From NCBI RefSeq assembly GCF_947503705.1, contig NZ_CANNES010000007.1:1-64000 (forward strand): 64,000 nt of DNA. Reading direction: 5' to 3'. Source of the stretch: an uncultured Tateyamaria sp. Lineage in GTDB: Bacteria; Pseudomonadota; Alphaproteobacteria; Rhodobacterales; Rhodobacteraceae. The position numbers and the translations under genes were made by a program. The stretch's first letter is position 1; every line of letters begins with the position of its first letter. This document shows, one piece after another, positions 16,866 through 25,680 of this stretch. The notes beneath the pieces are model-generated. The model was not told where the DNA came from. It worked only from the letters and a program-made list of their open reading frames with translations, and ran no database searches.

Positions 16866-17091
16866 CGCGTGGTCCTCGGGCCTTTCTGGTCTGCGCCATA
16901 CCAAGACGGCTGCGTATGTTCAGGCCTATGTATGATTTAAAACACAGGCACCAGGCAGCATCCACATCTTGGCATGTAAACCGTGAAGACAATAAGAAAC
17001 CAATGTGAAGGCAGCGTGAAAACCGACCGTCAGTCACAAATCCGGACAGGCAACTGCCCAATGATCCATAACAGGCGTCCGGCCGACCGCG

Positions 17092-19182
17092 TTACCAATC
17101 GGTGCGGATCAAGGTCGCGCCGAGGCGCTCCTGCCCCCCCGGGTCCTCCATCCCTGCTGTCGGCACAGGCACGGCACCGGGGATATGGGGCAAAAGCGGG
17201 GCATAATCACCGCTTTGCTGATCAGCACAATCCGGATTGTCCAGAAACAGCATCGACAAGGCGCGCGCCACTTGCGGGGCCGCCGCAGATGTCCCGCCCA
17301 GGGCGATCTGGATGCCCGTCCTTGTGCCCGCCGCCACCACGCCCCAATGCGCCCAGGACCGTTCCGACATGGCCGAGGCCGCGACCTGCGGGCCCGCCGA
17401 CACAGGCGCGTGCGTGTTGCGCCGTACGCCACCCGCACAGCTATAGCGGGCCGCCTCTGCGCTGGCATGCACATGCCCGGCCACACGCAACGTCAAGGCC
17501 CCGGTGGCCATTCCGCTCAGCGTGCCAAAGCGACGGACAAAGGCGCCATCCTCCAAACTGTCGCGGGCGTTGAACGCGCCCGTATCATCCCAAAGGGCGT
17601 TGTTCGGATCAATGAAATAGCTTTGACGCGCACCCGTGCCCGCCCCTCCAAAATCCTCGTCCCGCTGAATCCAGAGCTGAAGACCGCCCGCCGTCTTTTG
17701 CCCATTGTGTTGGGTAAATTCCGGCAGAGCCCGCGGGCAGTGTGCCGTCAGACGCAACCGCCACACACCAGCCGGAGCGACGGCCACATCATCCTCTGCC
17801 TCTGTCGGGGCCAGTGACACCACATGACGCCAGCGGCCACAGCGATATTTCTCAGTAGACAACTGACCAATGGCAAACCCCGCCCGCCGGATCAGGCGAT
17901 GCGCCCGCGACCGGGGTGCATCCGGCACGTCCGGCATCACAAAGGTGTCGCCTTCCAGGCCAGCAGCCTTTGGGGGCATCAGTTCGATCTTGTAATCAGA
18001 CGGATCAACGCCCGCCGGATACCAGATCTCAAGATAAGTCGAGGTACGGTCCTGTGGCGGAATGAACCATTTCAACTCGACCGGCCCGTCGGCTGCATCG
18101 AACTGCGCCTGATCCACAACACCGTGAATGCTTTGCAAGAACATGTTGCCGCTGGGCATGACAAGGGCTGTGGGATGGATTTGGCGACGGGCCGCGATCA
18201 TCTCGTCCATCGCCGCTTCCAGAACACCGGTCCCGTCATGGGCACCGCCCGAATGGCCATAGCTGAGGTTGATCACCAGGGGCACCTTGGCACCGGCGGG
18301 CGCATGGGCCCGCGCGATCTGGTCCGCTCGATCAAAGATGTAGTGAAGGGCGGACAGCAGAAACATGTCCTTTCCAAAACCCGAAGTTTCCGCGCTGGTC
18401 ATGGCAGGCAGATCGACGGCGATGATATGCACGCGGTCCTGATCGCCCACATCCGTCCCGGGCGCATTGCCCGCCAGCAGGTCCAGAATATGGGCCCCGT
18501 GCGAATGCGCCTTGTCCAGCGGCAGGCGCATGTTCGGGTTGCCATCGCCCGCAAGGCCCGCCGCGCGGTAGACCGCCTCTTCGTCGCCGTCATATTCTGC
18601 ATAAAGCGCGTCAATCCGGGCCTTGTCGAACTCCTGACCACAAAGCATCGGATAGCCGCCCTTGGTCGCGGACTGCGACCAGCAGTAATCAATACGGGTG
18701 CCGTTGCGGCCGGTGCAGGCAAAATTGCGATGGGCAAAGGGGATGCCATCGTCGATGATTGCCACGATCACGATGGGATCAGACGCATCGGCGCAGGGCG
18801 CAGGGCCCGGGGCGTCGTGCCAATCCATGTTCAATGTTGCATCGCGAAGGGTCAGATTGGCGCGGGCCTGCCCTGCCCCGAAATTGCGGGCAAAGGCGGT
18901 GTTCATACGCGCCACGCGGCCTGCCTCAACCGGCGTCGGATCGACAAAGGCGGCAGGCACGAACCGGGTCTTTGACCCGGCCCACAGCACAGGGCAGGCA
19001 AAACCACCCTCGCCCGCCGCCTGCGCCAAGGCAGGCAAATCCACAGGCTCCGAAAACTCAAACACGCAGGACAGGGCCGTGGCCCGACGGTCAAGGCCCG
19101 GATGAAGGTACGCCGCCCCGCTGTCATAGACCCAGGTGGCATAGGGGTCGGCATCGGTGCCCGCCTCGGGGGCCTCCGTCAT
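17092..19182 (-). CDS. S8 family subtilisin-like serine peptidase
   Basis: 696 residues. The catalytic triad is visible: Asp at 144/145 in AIIDDGIPFAH, His228 in HSHGAHI and Ser632 in GGTSAAAPQ. A large insert of about 300 residues between NLSYGHSGG and the Ser motif is unusual. No signal peptide, so it may remain in the cytoplasm or be exported by another route. The start codon overlaps the stop of the upstream PAP2-like gene by four bases (ATGA), implying translational coupling, and the C terminus ends near GATLIRTDW. The co-transcribed partner suggests processing of, or a joint role with, the His-Gly-rich protein. Confidence 0.88.
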   Translation of the reverse strand: MTEAPEAGTDADPYATWVYDSGAAYLHPGLDRRATALSCVFEFSEPVDLPALAQAAGEGGFACPVLWAGSKTRFVPAAFVDPTPVEAGRVARMNTAFARNFGAGQARANLTLRDATLNMDWHDAPGPAPCADASDPIVIVAIIDDGIPFAHRNFACTGRNGTRIDYCWSQSATKGGYPMLCGQEFDKARIDALYAEYDGDEEAVYRAAGLAGDGNPNMRLPLDKAHSHGAHILDLLAGNAPGTDVGDQDRVHIIAVDLPAMTSAETSGFGKDMFLLSALHYIFDRADQIARAHAPAGAKVPLVINLSYGHSGGAHDGTGVLEAAMDEMIAARRQIHPTALVMPSGNMFLQSIHGVVDQAQFDAADGPVELKWFIPPQDRTSTYLEIWYPAGVDPSDYKIELMPPKAAGLEGDTFVMPDVPDAPRSRAHRLIRRAGFAIGQLSTEKYRCGRWRHVVSLAPTEAEDDVAVAPAGVWRLRLTAHCPRALPEFTQHNGQKTAGGLQLWIQRDEDFGGAGTGARQSYFIDPNNALWDDTGAFNARDSLEDGAFVRRFGTLSGMATGALTLRVAGHVHASAEAARYSCAGGVRRNTHAPVSAGPQVAASAMSERSWAHWGVVAAGTRTGIQIALGGTSAAAPQVARALSMLFLDNPDCADQQSGDYAPLLPHIPGAVPVPTAGMEDPGGQERLGATLIRTDW

Positions 19183-20423
19183 GACCGGCCTGTTACATGC
19201 TGGATGTCCTCAAGGGCCTTGCCCCACAGCCAGGCAAATAGGTCGCTCTGTCCGCCCAGGTCCACGGCCTGAACGGCGCCCTTGCCGCCGCGGGCCGGGA
19301 CCTCTTGCACACCGACCAGAGGTTTGGCGTCCGGGTTGTCAAAGAGCAGCTTGAGGTCGGCCAGTGCAAAGTCGGCGGCCTGCGAATTGGGCGCATTGGG
19401 ATCGGCCTGAAGTACCGGAAGGGTGCGGGTCGTGCCAATGCCCATCGCCACGATAATTTCGCCCACGGCGCGGCCAATCACGGCCCCAGCCCAATTGTCC
19501 ATCGGATAATGCACACCGGCCACGGTCCGGTTGACGGCAATGCGGTGGGATTGCGCCAGCACCAGCCTTTGCCGATTGCGCATGTCGGCAGTCTCCAGCC
19601 CGGCATGGGTCAGCAAGGTGTTGAGGACAGTGGCGATCGCGACGGCCTGGGTGCCATGCCCGCTGGGCAGACTGCCATGGGAGGGTGACGGGATCAGCGA
19701 CATGATCCGGCTGTCCAACTCGTCAGGGCGGCGGCAGGCCAACATATGTTTGGCAGGCATCGAACACAGGCCCGACAAGAGCTGGGTCACCAGGATCAGC
19801 TCTATCAGATGGGCGGCGCGGCCCGCTGGAATGCCAAGTGCGGTCAAATAGAAATCCGTAAAATAGTCCAGTTGTGACAGCACCTCGCCGGTGCGGTCGC
19901 CACGCTGATCGGCATAGGCACGGACAATGGGCAGCTGTGCCGCCAGCGTGTCGGCACTGGCCGGATAGAGATAGCCAAATTCAGCCCCCTGCCAGGACAG
20001 CGTCACCTTGACGGGTTTCGAAGTCGGCTTGCCCTTCTTGGGTCGGGAGGCGGCATTGGTCGAGGTATTGAACCCTTGCAGAAACTCCATCTGCAACAGC
20101 ATGGCGCGCACGTTGGGCGACCACCGCTCCATATGGGCCGTGGCGTTGGGGGCCAGAGGTGTGATCTGATCGGTGGTGACGTCATCGGTGCCCGCGTGGT
20201 GCACCAGCGCCATGGCCGCGGATTGCAGGGCACCGCCGACAGGATAAAAAGGCAATCCGCCTCCGTGTCCGCCGTGGCCACCATGCCCTCCATGTCCACC
20301 GTGCCCGCCGTGGCCACCATGTCCTCCATGTCCACCGTGGCCACCGTGGCCGCCGTGGCCGCCGTGCCCCCCATGACCGCCGTGACCACCGTGGCCGCCG
20401 TGAAATGGACCAAATAGTGACAT
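19179..20423 (-). CDS. PAP2/vanadium-haloperoxidase-like protein with (HGG)16 N terminus
   Basis: 414 residues. Residues 8-55 are 16 perfect His-Gly-Gly repeats, a probable metal-binding or low-complexity tail. The rest fits the PAP2/vanadium-dependent haloperoxidase fold: LPSGHGTQ (252-259) and HRIAVNRTVAGVHYPMDN (293-310) match the second and third active-site motifs; the first, lysine-containing motif is less clear. No signal peptide is visible. The C-terminal ~60 residues have no recognised domain. It is the first of a coupled pair with the S8 peptidase, 39 bases downstream of a TPR regulator. It could oxidise halides, act as a phosphatase, or be a catalytic remnant; the vanadate pocket would need checking. 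Confidence 0.8.
   Translation of the reverse strand: MSLFGPFHGGHGGHGGHGGHGGHGGHGGHGGHGGHGGHGGHGGHGGHGGHGGHGGGLPFYPVGGALQSAAMALVHHAGTDDVTTDQITPLAPNATAHMERWSPNVRAMLLQMEFLQGFNTSTNAASRPKKGKPTSKPVKVTLSWQGAEFGYLYPASADTLAAQLPIVRAYADQRGDRTGEVLSQLDYFTDFYLTALGIPAGRAAHLIELILVTQLLSGLCSMPAKHMLACRRPDELDSRIMSLIPSPSHGSLPSGHGTQAVAIATVLNTLLTHAGLETADMRNRQRLVLAQSHRIAVNRTVAGVHYPMDNWAGAVIGRAVGEIIVAMGIGTTRTLPVLQADPNAPNSQAADFALADLKLLFDNPDAKPLVGVQEVPARGGKGAVQAVDLGGQSDLFAWLWGKALEDIQHVTGRS
20259..20402 (-). repeat. 16 x 9-base His-Gly-Gly codon repeat
   Basis: The coding repeats for the (HGG)16 tail. Third positions vary between CAT/CAC and GGA/GGC/GGT, so the array has drifted at silent sites, which argues for selection at protein level rather than recent slippage. 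Confidence 0.9.
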
Positions 20424-20462
20424 TGAACTTCCCCTAACTGCGTGTGTGACCCGAGTGAAGGA

Positions 20463-22112
20463 TCAGGAAAATCCCGCGGCGCGCAGGGCCGTCACCATGC
20501 GGCGACCCACATCAAAATCTGCGCCCGGGTGTGACCGGCGATATTCATCAAGGCTGAAACTGGGCAACTGGCGCTGCAATTGCTGCGCGGTCGCGTGCAT
20601 CTCTTCGGTCTGGTCCAGATGGAAATGGGCACACAGTTTGGTGCGCAAGGTCGAGACATGGCGATCATTCAGCGCAAGGGACTTGTCGGCCAGTTCAACG
20701 GCGCGGGCATAGTCCTCATTCGACACATGAGCAAAGGAGGCCAGCGAGTTGTAGAGATAGCCAAGCGGATCAATCGGGGACAGGCGATGGGCTTTTTCCA
20801 CCCGTTCCACAGCCACCGCGCCATTGTCGCGAAAGGCATGCATCACACCGCTGAAAAGCCAGGACATTGCGTCGTTGGGATTGATGTCCAATGCCTTTTC
20901 AAACTGCTTTTCCGCCGCAGGCTGCGCATTGTTGAGAGCGCTGTGAATGACACCGTCCACAGCCAGACACAGCGAATTGTCGGGCTCCATGTCCAAGGCG
21001 CGCTGGGTGCATTCCGCAGCCAGGCGGGCGTCTTGCTTGGGGTCCGTGCTCCACCCGTTCCAGATGGACATGACATACCAATCACCCAACCAAGCCAGCG
21101 GTTCGGCAGCATGGGGGGCGCGGCGAACCGTCTCTTCGATCAACTGGCGGGATTGGGCAAAGCTGGACAGGCGCAATTCATGCATCATACCCACACCCGC
21201 CAATAACAGGCGATGATCCTCAAGATCGGCCAGGTTGCGGCCCCGCACATGGCGGACGGTGTCCGAGGCGATCTTGCGCCCGATCCTATGGGTCAACTCT
21301 GCGATGGCCACACTCTCGGCAGACAGGAAATCCTTGACCGGCGCGGGAAATGTCTTGGTCCACAGGATGCGCCCGGTCGAGGTGTCGATGAAATCCGCAT
21401 CCAGCACCGCCTCGGACCCGTTGACACGAAAGGACCCCGACAGGCAGTAATTCGTGCCCAGTTCGGTATGCACCGTCTGAATGTCCACATGGCTGTCCGC
21501 CAGGCGGCGGGTGGACATGTGCGAGATGACCGCCATCAGGTTGGAACGCGACAACGAGCGACAGATTTCTTCGGCCACGTAATCGCCCAATGGGACATCC
21601 GACGGGCTGCAATTGACCATCCGAAACGGAATGACGGCCACCGTGGGCAGGATGGAGGGCGGCGGCGGCTGGTGACTGGCGCTGTAAAGGCCGAAAAGCT
21701 GGCTGGGGTTCTGCCGGATGCTGCGCAACCAGTCATTGTACCCCTCTTCGCGGATGTCCAGACCTTCCAGAAAAGTGGCACTGCCGGGACGGCCCACAAA
21801 ACGGACCTGCTGCAGGTCCAGCGTGATCTCGGAATGGGTGGTGGTCAGCAGACGGTCAAAATCCGGGCCCATCACGGCCTTGATGTCGGAAATTGCACGG
21901 CGCAGGCTTTGGCGGCCACTGTCGAAAGTTGAGGCGCCCCACAACGCATCTTGCAGGAAACTGCGGGTGCGGCGGCCAAACGGGGCAGTCGCCAGAATGG
22001 CAAAAAGGGCCTTGTGCTTGGTGCCGGTGATTTCATAACCATCGGCGCCGCTGCGGCGAACAAAGCAAGAGCCAAACAGATTAATCTCAAGTTTGGCCAT
22101 GGCCGTGCGCAT
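20463..22112 (-). CDS. winged-helix (SARP/OmpR-like) transcriptional regulator with TPR repeats
   Basis: 549 residues. An N-terminal winged-helix DNA-binding domain (~10-105; TKHKALFAILATAP...SGRQSLRRAISDI) is followed by a TolB-like beta domain (~155-280; PTVAVIPFRMVN...LSGSFRV...GRILWTKTF) and C-terminal TPR repeats (~310-540; AAEPLAWLGDWY, NPNDAMSWLFSGVMHAF). This is the CadC/adenylate-cyclase-associated layout seen in many alphaproteobacterial regulators. There is no transmembrane segment. GGGG lies six bases before the ATG at 22112; an ATG at 22100 is also possible. It is likely the regulator of the neighbouring PAP2-like and subtilase genes, or of itself. Confidence 0.82.
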   Translation of the reverse strand: MRTAMAKLEINLFGSCFVRRSGADGYEITGTKHKALFAILATAPFGRRTRSFLQDALWGASTFDSGRQSLRRAISDIKAVMGPDFDRLLTTTHSEITLDLQQVRFVGRPGSATFLEGLDIREEGYNDWLRSIRQNPSQLFGLYSASHQPPPPSILPTVAVIPFRMVNCSPSDVPLGDYVAEEICRSLSRSNLMAVISHMSTRRLADSHVDIQTVHTELGTNYCLSGSFRVNGSEAVLDADFIDTSTGRILWTKTFPAPVKDFLSAESVAIAELTHRIGRKIASDTVRHVRGRNLADLEDHRLLLAGVGMMHELRLSSFAQSRQLIEETVRRAPHAAEPLAWLGDWYVMSIWNGWSTDPKQDARLAAECTQRALDMEPDNSLCLAVDGVIHSALNNAQPAAEKQFEKALDINPNDAMSWLFSGVMHAFRDNGAVAVERVEKAHRLSPIDPLGYLYNSLASFAHVSNEDYARAVELADKSLALNDRHVSTLRTKLCAHFHLDQTEEMHATAQQLQRQLPSFSLDEYRRSHPGADFDVGRRMVTALRAAGFS

Positions 22113-22277
22113 CCCTCACCCCCCAGTGTGTGCCCCACCACATTATGTTGTGAGACGCAAAGGACAAAGTGACTTCACGCTTTATTCACAAGCATTCGGG
22201 CACGCGAAACTTCATATTCAATACACCCATCGGCGTAATGCGCCGTCATGTGATCTCGGATCGGGAGTGTTTCAGGT

Positions 22278-22493
22278 ATGAATGTCGGCGGTAATGGTAA
22301 ACACAACACCCCGAGCCAGTTTGACCCCGGGCCCGTGCGCGACCTGATTGATTTTCATCTGCGTTGGCACGAATTCCGGCCCTTTGCCGTCCAGGCGGCG
22401 GCAGTTCAGGGGTTGTCCGACACCCAATCGGAAACGGTCGACTGGTTGATTAAAATGGCGGACCGCATTCGCAAAGAAGACCTGTCGCGCTGA
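22278..22493 (+). CDS. small hypothetical protein
   Basis: 71 residues, no recognised domain, no signal peptide. The sequence is acidic and amphipathic (PGPVRDLIDFHLRWHEFRPF; TQSETVDWLIKMADRI), compatible with a small helical protein. The ATG at 22278 has a weak ribosome binding site. It is divergent from the TPR regulator across a 165-base region and convergent with the RND genes, with a strong hairpin in between. Confidence 0.5.
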   Translation: MNVGGNGKHNTPSQFDPGPVRDLIDFHLRWHEFRPFAVQAAAVQGLSDTQSETVDWLIKMADRIRKEDLSR

Positions 22494-22559
22494 TCCCAGA
22501 ACTCCACCACGCGACACATGGGCTTGCAGCACCCTGTCCCCAGCACGGGTGCCGCAGAA

Positions 22560-22606
22560 TTGAGTGGCAGGCACGACGCGTCTCCCAGTTCGTGCTTGCC
22601 ACTCAA
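22560..22606. terminator. long hairpin between convergent genes
   Basis: Seventeen-base arms TTGAGTGGCAGGCACGA and TCGTGCTTGCCACTCAA pair with a single G-T wobble around a 13-base loop. It lies between the small protein gene and the RND transporter gene. There is no T tract after either arm, so it may work as a boundary or RNA-stability element rather than as a strict terminator. Confidence 0.55.
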
Positions 22607-22622
22607 TAACCTCTCAACCGCC

Positions 22623-25600
22623 TCACGCGGGCGCGTCCACCTCATCCGCCTTGACCGCGAAAAAGATGGTGTAAAGCGTCGGCACGATGATCAGCGTCAG
22701 GATCGTCGCAAAGGTCAGCCCGCAGATGATCACAACCGCCAATGAGGCAAAGAACGGATCCCACAACAGCGGCACAACCCCAAGCACAGTGGTGAGCACG
22801 CCCAATGACACCGGCCTGACGCGGCTGACGGCGGCATCGACGACGGCCGCCATACGCGCCTTGCCATCCGCGATCTGACTGTCGGTTTCGTCGATCAGAA
22901 CGATAGCATTCTTGATCAGCATGCCCGTCAAAGACAAAACTCCAAGGATCGCCATGAACTCCAGCGGCGTCGCCGTGCCGGCCAGCCCATAGATCACCCC
23001 GATCAGCGCCAAAGGCACCGCCAGCCAGATGATGATGGTCTGTCGCCAGGCGTTAAAGAGGAAGAGCACCACGATGAACATCGCGCCAAAGCCCAAGGGC
23101 ATGGTCGCGGCCAGACCGGCGTTGGCCTCCTGGCTGCTGCCAAACTCGCCCTTCCACTCCATGCTGTAGCCGGGGGGCAATTCAATGGCCTCGATGGGGC
23201 CACGGACCGCGTCAAACAGGTCACCCGACAACACGCCCGGCGCGTTGTCCGCTTGCGCCATAATCGCCAGTTGCCTGTCGATACGACGCAGATTGCCCGC
23301 CTCGAACACCACATCAAAACGGTCCACCACCTGACTGATCGGCACATATTCCCCAAGGCCCTGGGCATAGACCTGAATATCGCGCAGGCCCCCAACATCA
23401 TTTCGGGCCTCGGCAAAGGGCCGCATGATCACCTGACGCAACTCGTCCCCTTCACGGTAAAGGCCGAGGGTCGCGCCCGTCAGATGATTTTGCAGCGCAC
23501 TAGAAATCTCGCCCTGGGTCAGTCCCAGACGGCGGGCATTTTCCACGTCAATAACAGGGCGGATCACCTGCACCTGCTCGCGCCAGTCATCCTTGACGGC
23601 CACTGCGCCCGCGCCATTCAGGATCGCCTTGGCCTGATCCGCCAGCCCCCGCAACACCGCCGGGTCCGAGCCAAAGAAGCGGGCCTCCACCTTGGACCCG
23701 CTGCCGGGGCCCAACACGAATTTCCACACCTTGGCGTTGGCATCCGGAAACGCCTCGTTGATATGGGCCTGCAGATCGGTACGCAAATCGTCGATGATGC
23801 GGAAATTCTCGACGTCCACCAGGATCTGACCATAGGCCGGGTTCTGGTTCTCGCTCTCATAGATCAGCATGAAACGCAGGTGTCCGGCCCCGACCACCGT
23901 GTTGGTGCCGGTCACGCCCTCAAGACCGCGGGCATATTCTGCAATCCGCTGCATGTCAGCCTCGGTGCGCGCAATGTCGGTGCCCTGCGGCAGGTTGTAA
24001 TCAATCACGAACTGCGCGCGCGTCGAGGACGGGAAAAATCCGGGCGGCACCGCGCTGAAGATTGCGATGGCCGACACGAAAAGCGCCACAACCACGGCAA
24101 CGGTGACCCAACGGATCCGAATGGCCAGCGCCAGGATCGTCCGATAAAGGGTCAGCACCGCGCCCTCTTTGCTGTCCGTGGTGACCTTGGTGTTCTTCAA
24201 CAGCACCGAACAGTAATAGGGCGTGAGCCAGATTGCCACGAGCCAGGAAAAGAGCAGCGCAATACCGATTGTCCAGAACAGGCTGCCCGCATATTCACCC
24301 GTGTTGTCGGGGGAAAAGCCGATGGGCGAAAAGGCCAGAATGCCCACAAGCGTGCCCCCCAGCAGCGGCCATGTGGTTTGTTTGACCACCGCACGGGCGG
24401 CATCCCCCGCATCCTCACCGCGCTGCACGCGCACCAATGTGCCCTCGACGACAACGATGGCATTGTCGACCAGCATGCCCAGGGCAATGATCAGTGCGCC
24501 CAGCGAAATACGCTGCATATCAAGGCCGTAAAGGTACATCCCGATCAGCGTCCCCGCGACGGTCACCAACAGGATACCGCCCATCAGAATGCCCGAGCGC
24601 AACCCCATAAAAACCAGCAACGTGCCGACCACGATGGCCAGGGCCACACCGACATTGACGACAAAGGCATCCACCGACGCCTTGACCGTCGCCCCCTGAT
24701 CCGAGATCGACAGGATTTCAATGCCAATCGGGCGAGTATCCTCCAGTGCGGCGATACGGTCATTTACCGCATTGGCCATATTGACCACATTGCCGCCCAG
24801 AGTGTTGGACACGCCGATACCGATGGCTGGTTGGCCGTCACGATACAAAAGCGTTGTGGCCGGATCCTTGAACCCCCGGCTCACAGTCGCAATATCACCC
24901 AGCCGGAAACTGACGCCCGATTGGGGGTTGGTGATCAACAGCTTTGAAATCGCCTCGACCGAGTCGAAAGCCGCCAGCGGGCGCAGTTCCAGCCGCGTGT
25001 CACCTGCCACGACCGAACCTGCCGGGGCAACGAGGTTCTGCGCCTCCAGCAATTGCTGGATTTGCGAGGGGGCGAGACCAAGGGCCGTCAGCCGCGCAGG
25101 CGCATACTCGACATAGATCACCTCGCTCCGGACCCCGTTCAGAACCACTTTGGACACACCGTCCACTGTGACCAACTCACGCTGCAAATCCTTGGCATAT
25201 TCATGCAGCTCGGTCAGGGAGAACCCCTCGCCCACCACCGCATAATACTGCGCATACACGTCGCCAAAATCGTCATAGACCTGGCTCGGCAAGGCATTGG
25301 GGGGCAGTTGTGATTGCGCATCCGAAATCTTAGCGCGCATCTGGGTAAAGGTTTGATAAAGCTCGGGATAATCCGGCGTCGAGGCAATGGTGAACTCCAC
25401 CGTAACCGTGCTGACGCCTGGCGAAGACACGGATCGGACCTCATCCACACCCTGCAATTGCTGCAACGCATTCTCGACCACTTCCGTGACCTCTTCGGCC
25501 ACTTCTTCGGCGGTGGCACCGGGATAAGGGGTGATGATCTGTGCCTGACGGATGACGAATTCAGGGTCTTCAAAGCGGGGCAAGGCGGTATAGGCGAAAT

Positions 25601-25676
25601 AGCCGCCCCACAGGATCAAAACGGTCGCAACGGCTGAGATCAGCCGCTTTTCCAGGGCGAAACGGGCCAGATCCAT
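22623..25676 (-). CDS. RND efflux inner-membrane transporter (AcrB/HAE1 type)
   Basis: 1017 residues with the RND plan: a first transmembrane helix near residue 15 (VATVLILWGGYFAYTAL), two large periplasmic loops and helices 2-12. The proton-relay region IIALGMLVDNAIVVVEG (TM4) keeps the paired-Asp-type motif in part. PYPGATAEEVAEEV in the N-terminal loop is typical of the family. The length is near the usual ~1030. It is co-transcribed with the adaptor gene upstream, separated by four bases. No outer-membrane channel gene is nearby; such pumps usually borrow a TolC-like protein. Substrates could be drugs, bile salts, or metals; not predictable here. Confidence 0.93.
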   Translation of the reverse strand: MDLARFALEKRLISAVATVLILWGGYFAYTALPRFEDPEFVIRQAQIITPYPGATAEEVAEEVTEVVENALQQLQGVDEVRSVSSPGVSTVTVEFTIASTPDYPELYQTFTQMRAKISDAQSQLPPNALPSQVYDDFGDVYAQYYAVVGEGFSLTELHEYAKDLQRELVTVDGVSKVVLNGVRSEVIYVEYAPARLTALGLAPSQIQQLLEAQNLVAPAGSVVAGDTRLELRPLAAFDSVEAISKLLITNPQSGVSFRLGDIATVSRGFKDPATTLLYRDGQPAIGIGVSNTLGGNVVNMANAVNDRIAALEDTRPIGIEILSISDQGATVKASVDAFVVNVGVALAIVVGTLLVFMGLRSGILMGGILLVTVAGTLIGMYLYGLDMQRISLGALIIALGMLVDNAIVVVEGTLVRVQRGEDAGDAARAVVKQTTWPLLGGTLVGILAFSPIGFSPDNTGEYAGSLFWTIGIALLFSWLVAIWLTPYYCSVLLKNTKVTTDSKEGAVLTLYRTILALAIRIRWVTVAVVVALFVSAIAIFSAVPPGFFPSSTRAQFVIDYNLPQGTDIARTEADMQRIAEYARGLEGVTGTNTVVGAGHLRFMLIYESENQNPAYGQILVDVENFRIIDDLRTDLQAHINEAFPDANAKVWKFVLGPGSGSKVEARFFGSDPAVLRGLADQAKAILNGAGAVAVKDDWREQVQVIRPVIDVENARRLGLTQGEISSALQNHLTGATLGLYREGDELRQVIMRPFAEARNDVGGLRDIQVYAQGLGEYVPISQVVDRFDVVFEAGNLRRIDRQLAIMAQADNAPGVLSGDLFDAVRGPIEAIELPPGYSMEWKGEFGSSQEANAGLAATMPLGFGAMFIVVLFLFNAWRQTIIIWLAVPLALIGVIYGLAGTATPLEFMAILGVLSLTGMLIKNAIVLIDETDSQIADGKARMAAVVDAAVSRVRPVSLGVLTTVLGVVPLLWDPFFASLAVVIICGLTFATILTLIIVPTLYTIFFAVKADEVDAPA

Positions 25677-25680
25677 GGGC

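Noticed and set aside
20259-20402. Short direct repeats considered as a CRISPR array
   Set aside because: The nine-base units are contiguous, in frame, and code for His-Gly-Gly; there are no unique spacers and no cas genes in the window.
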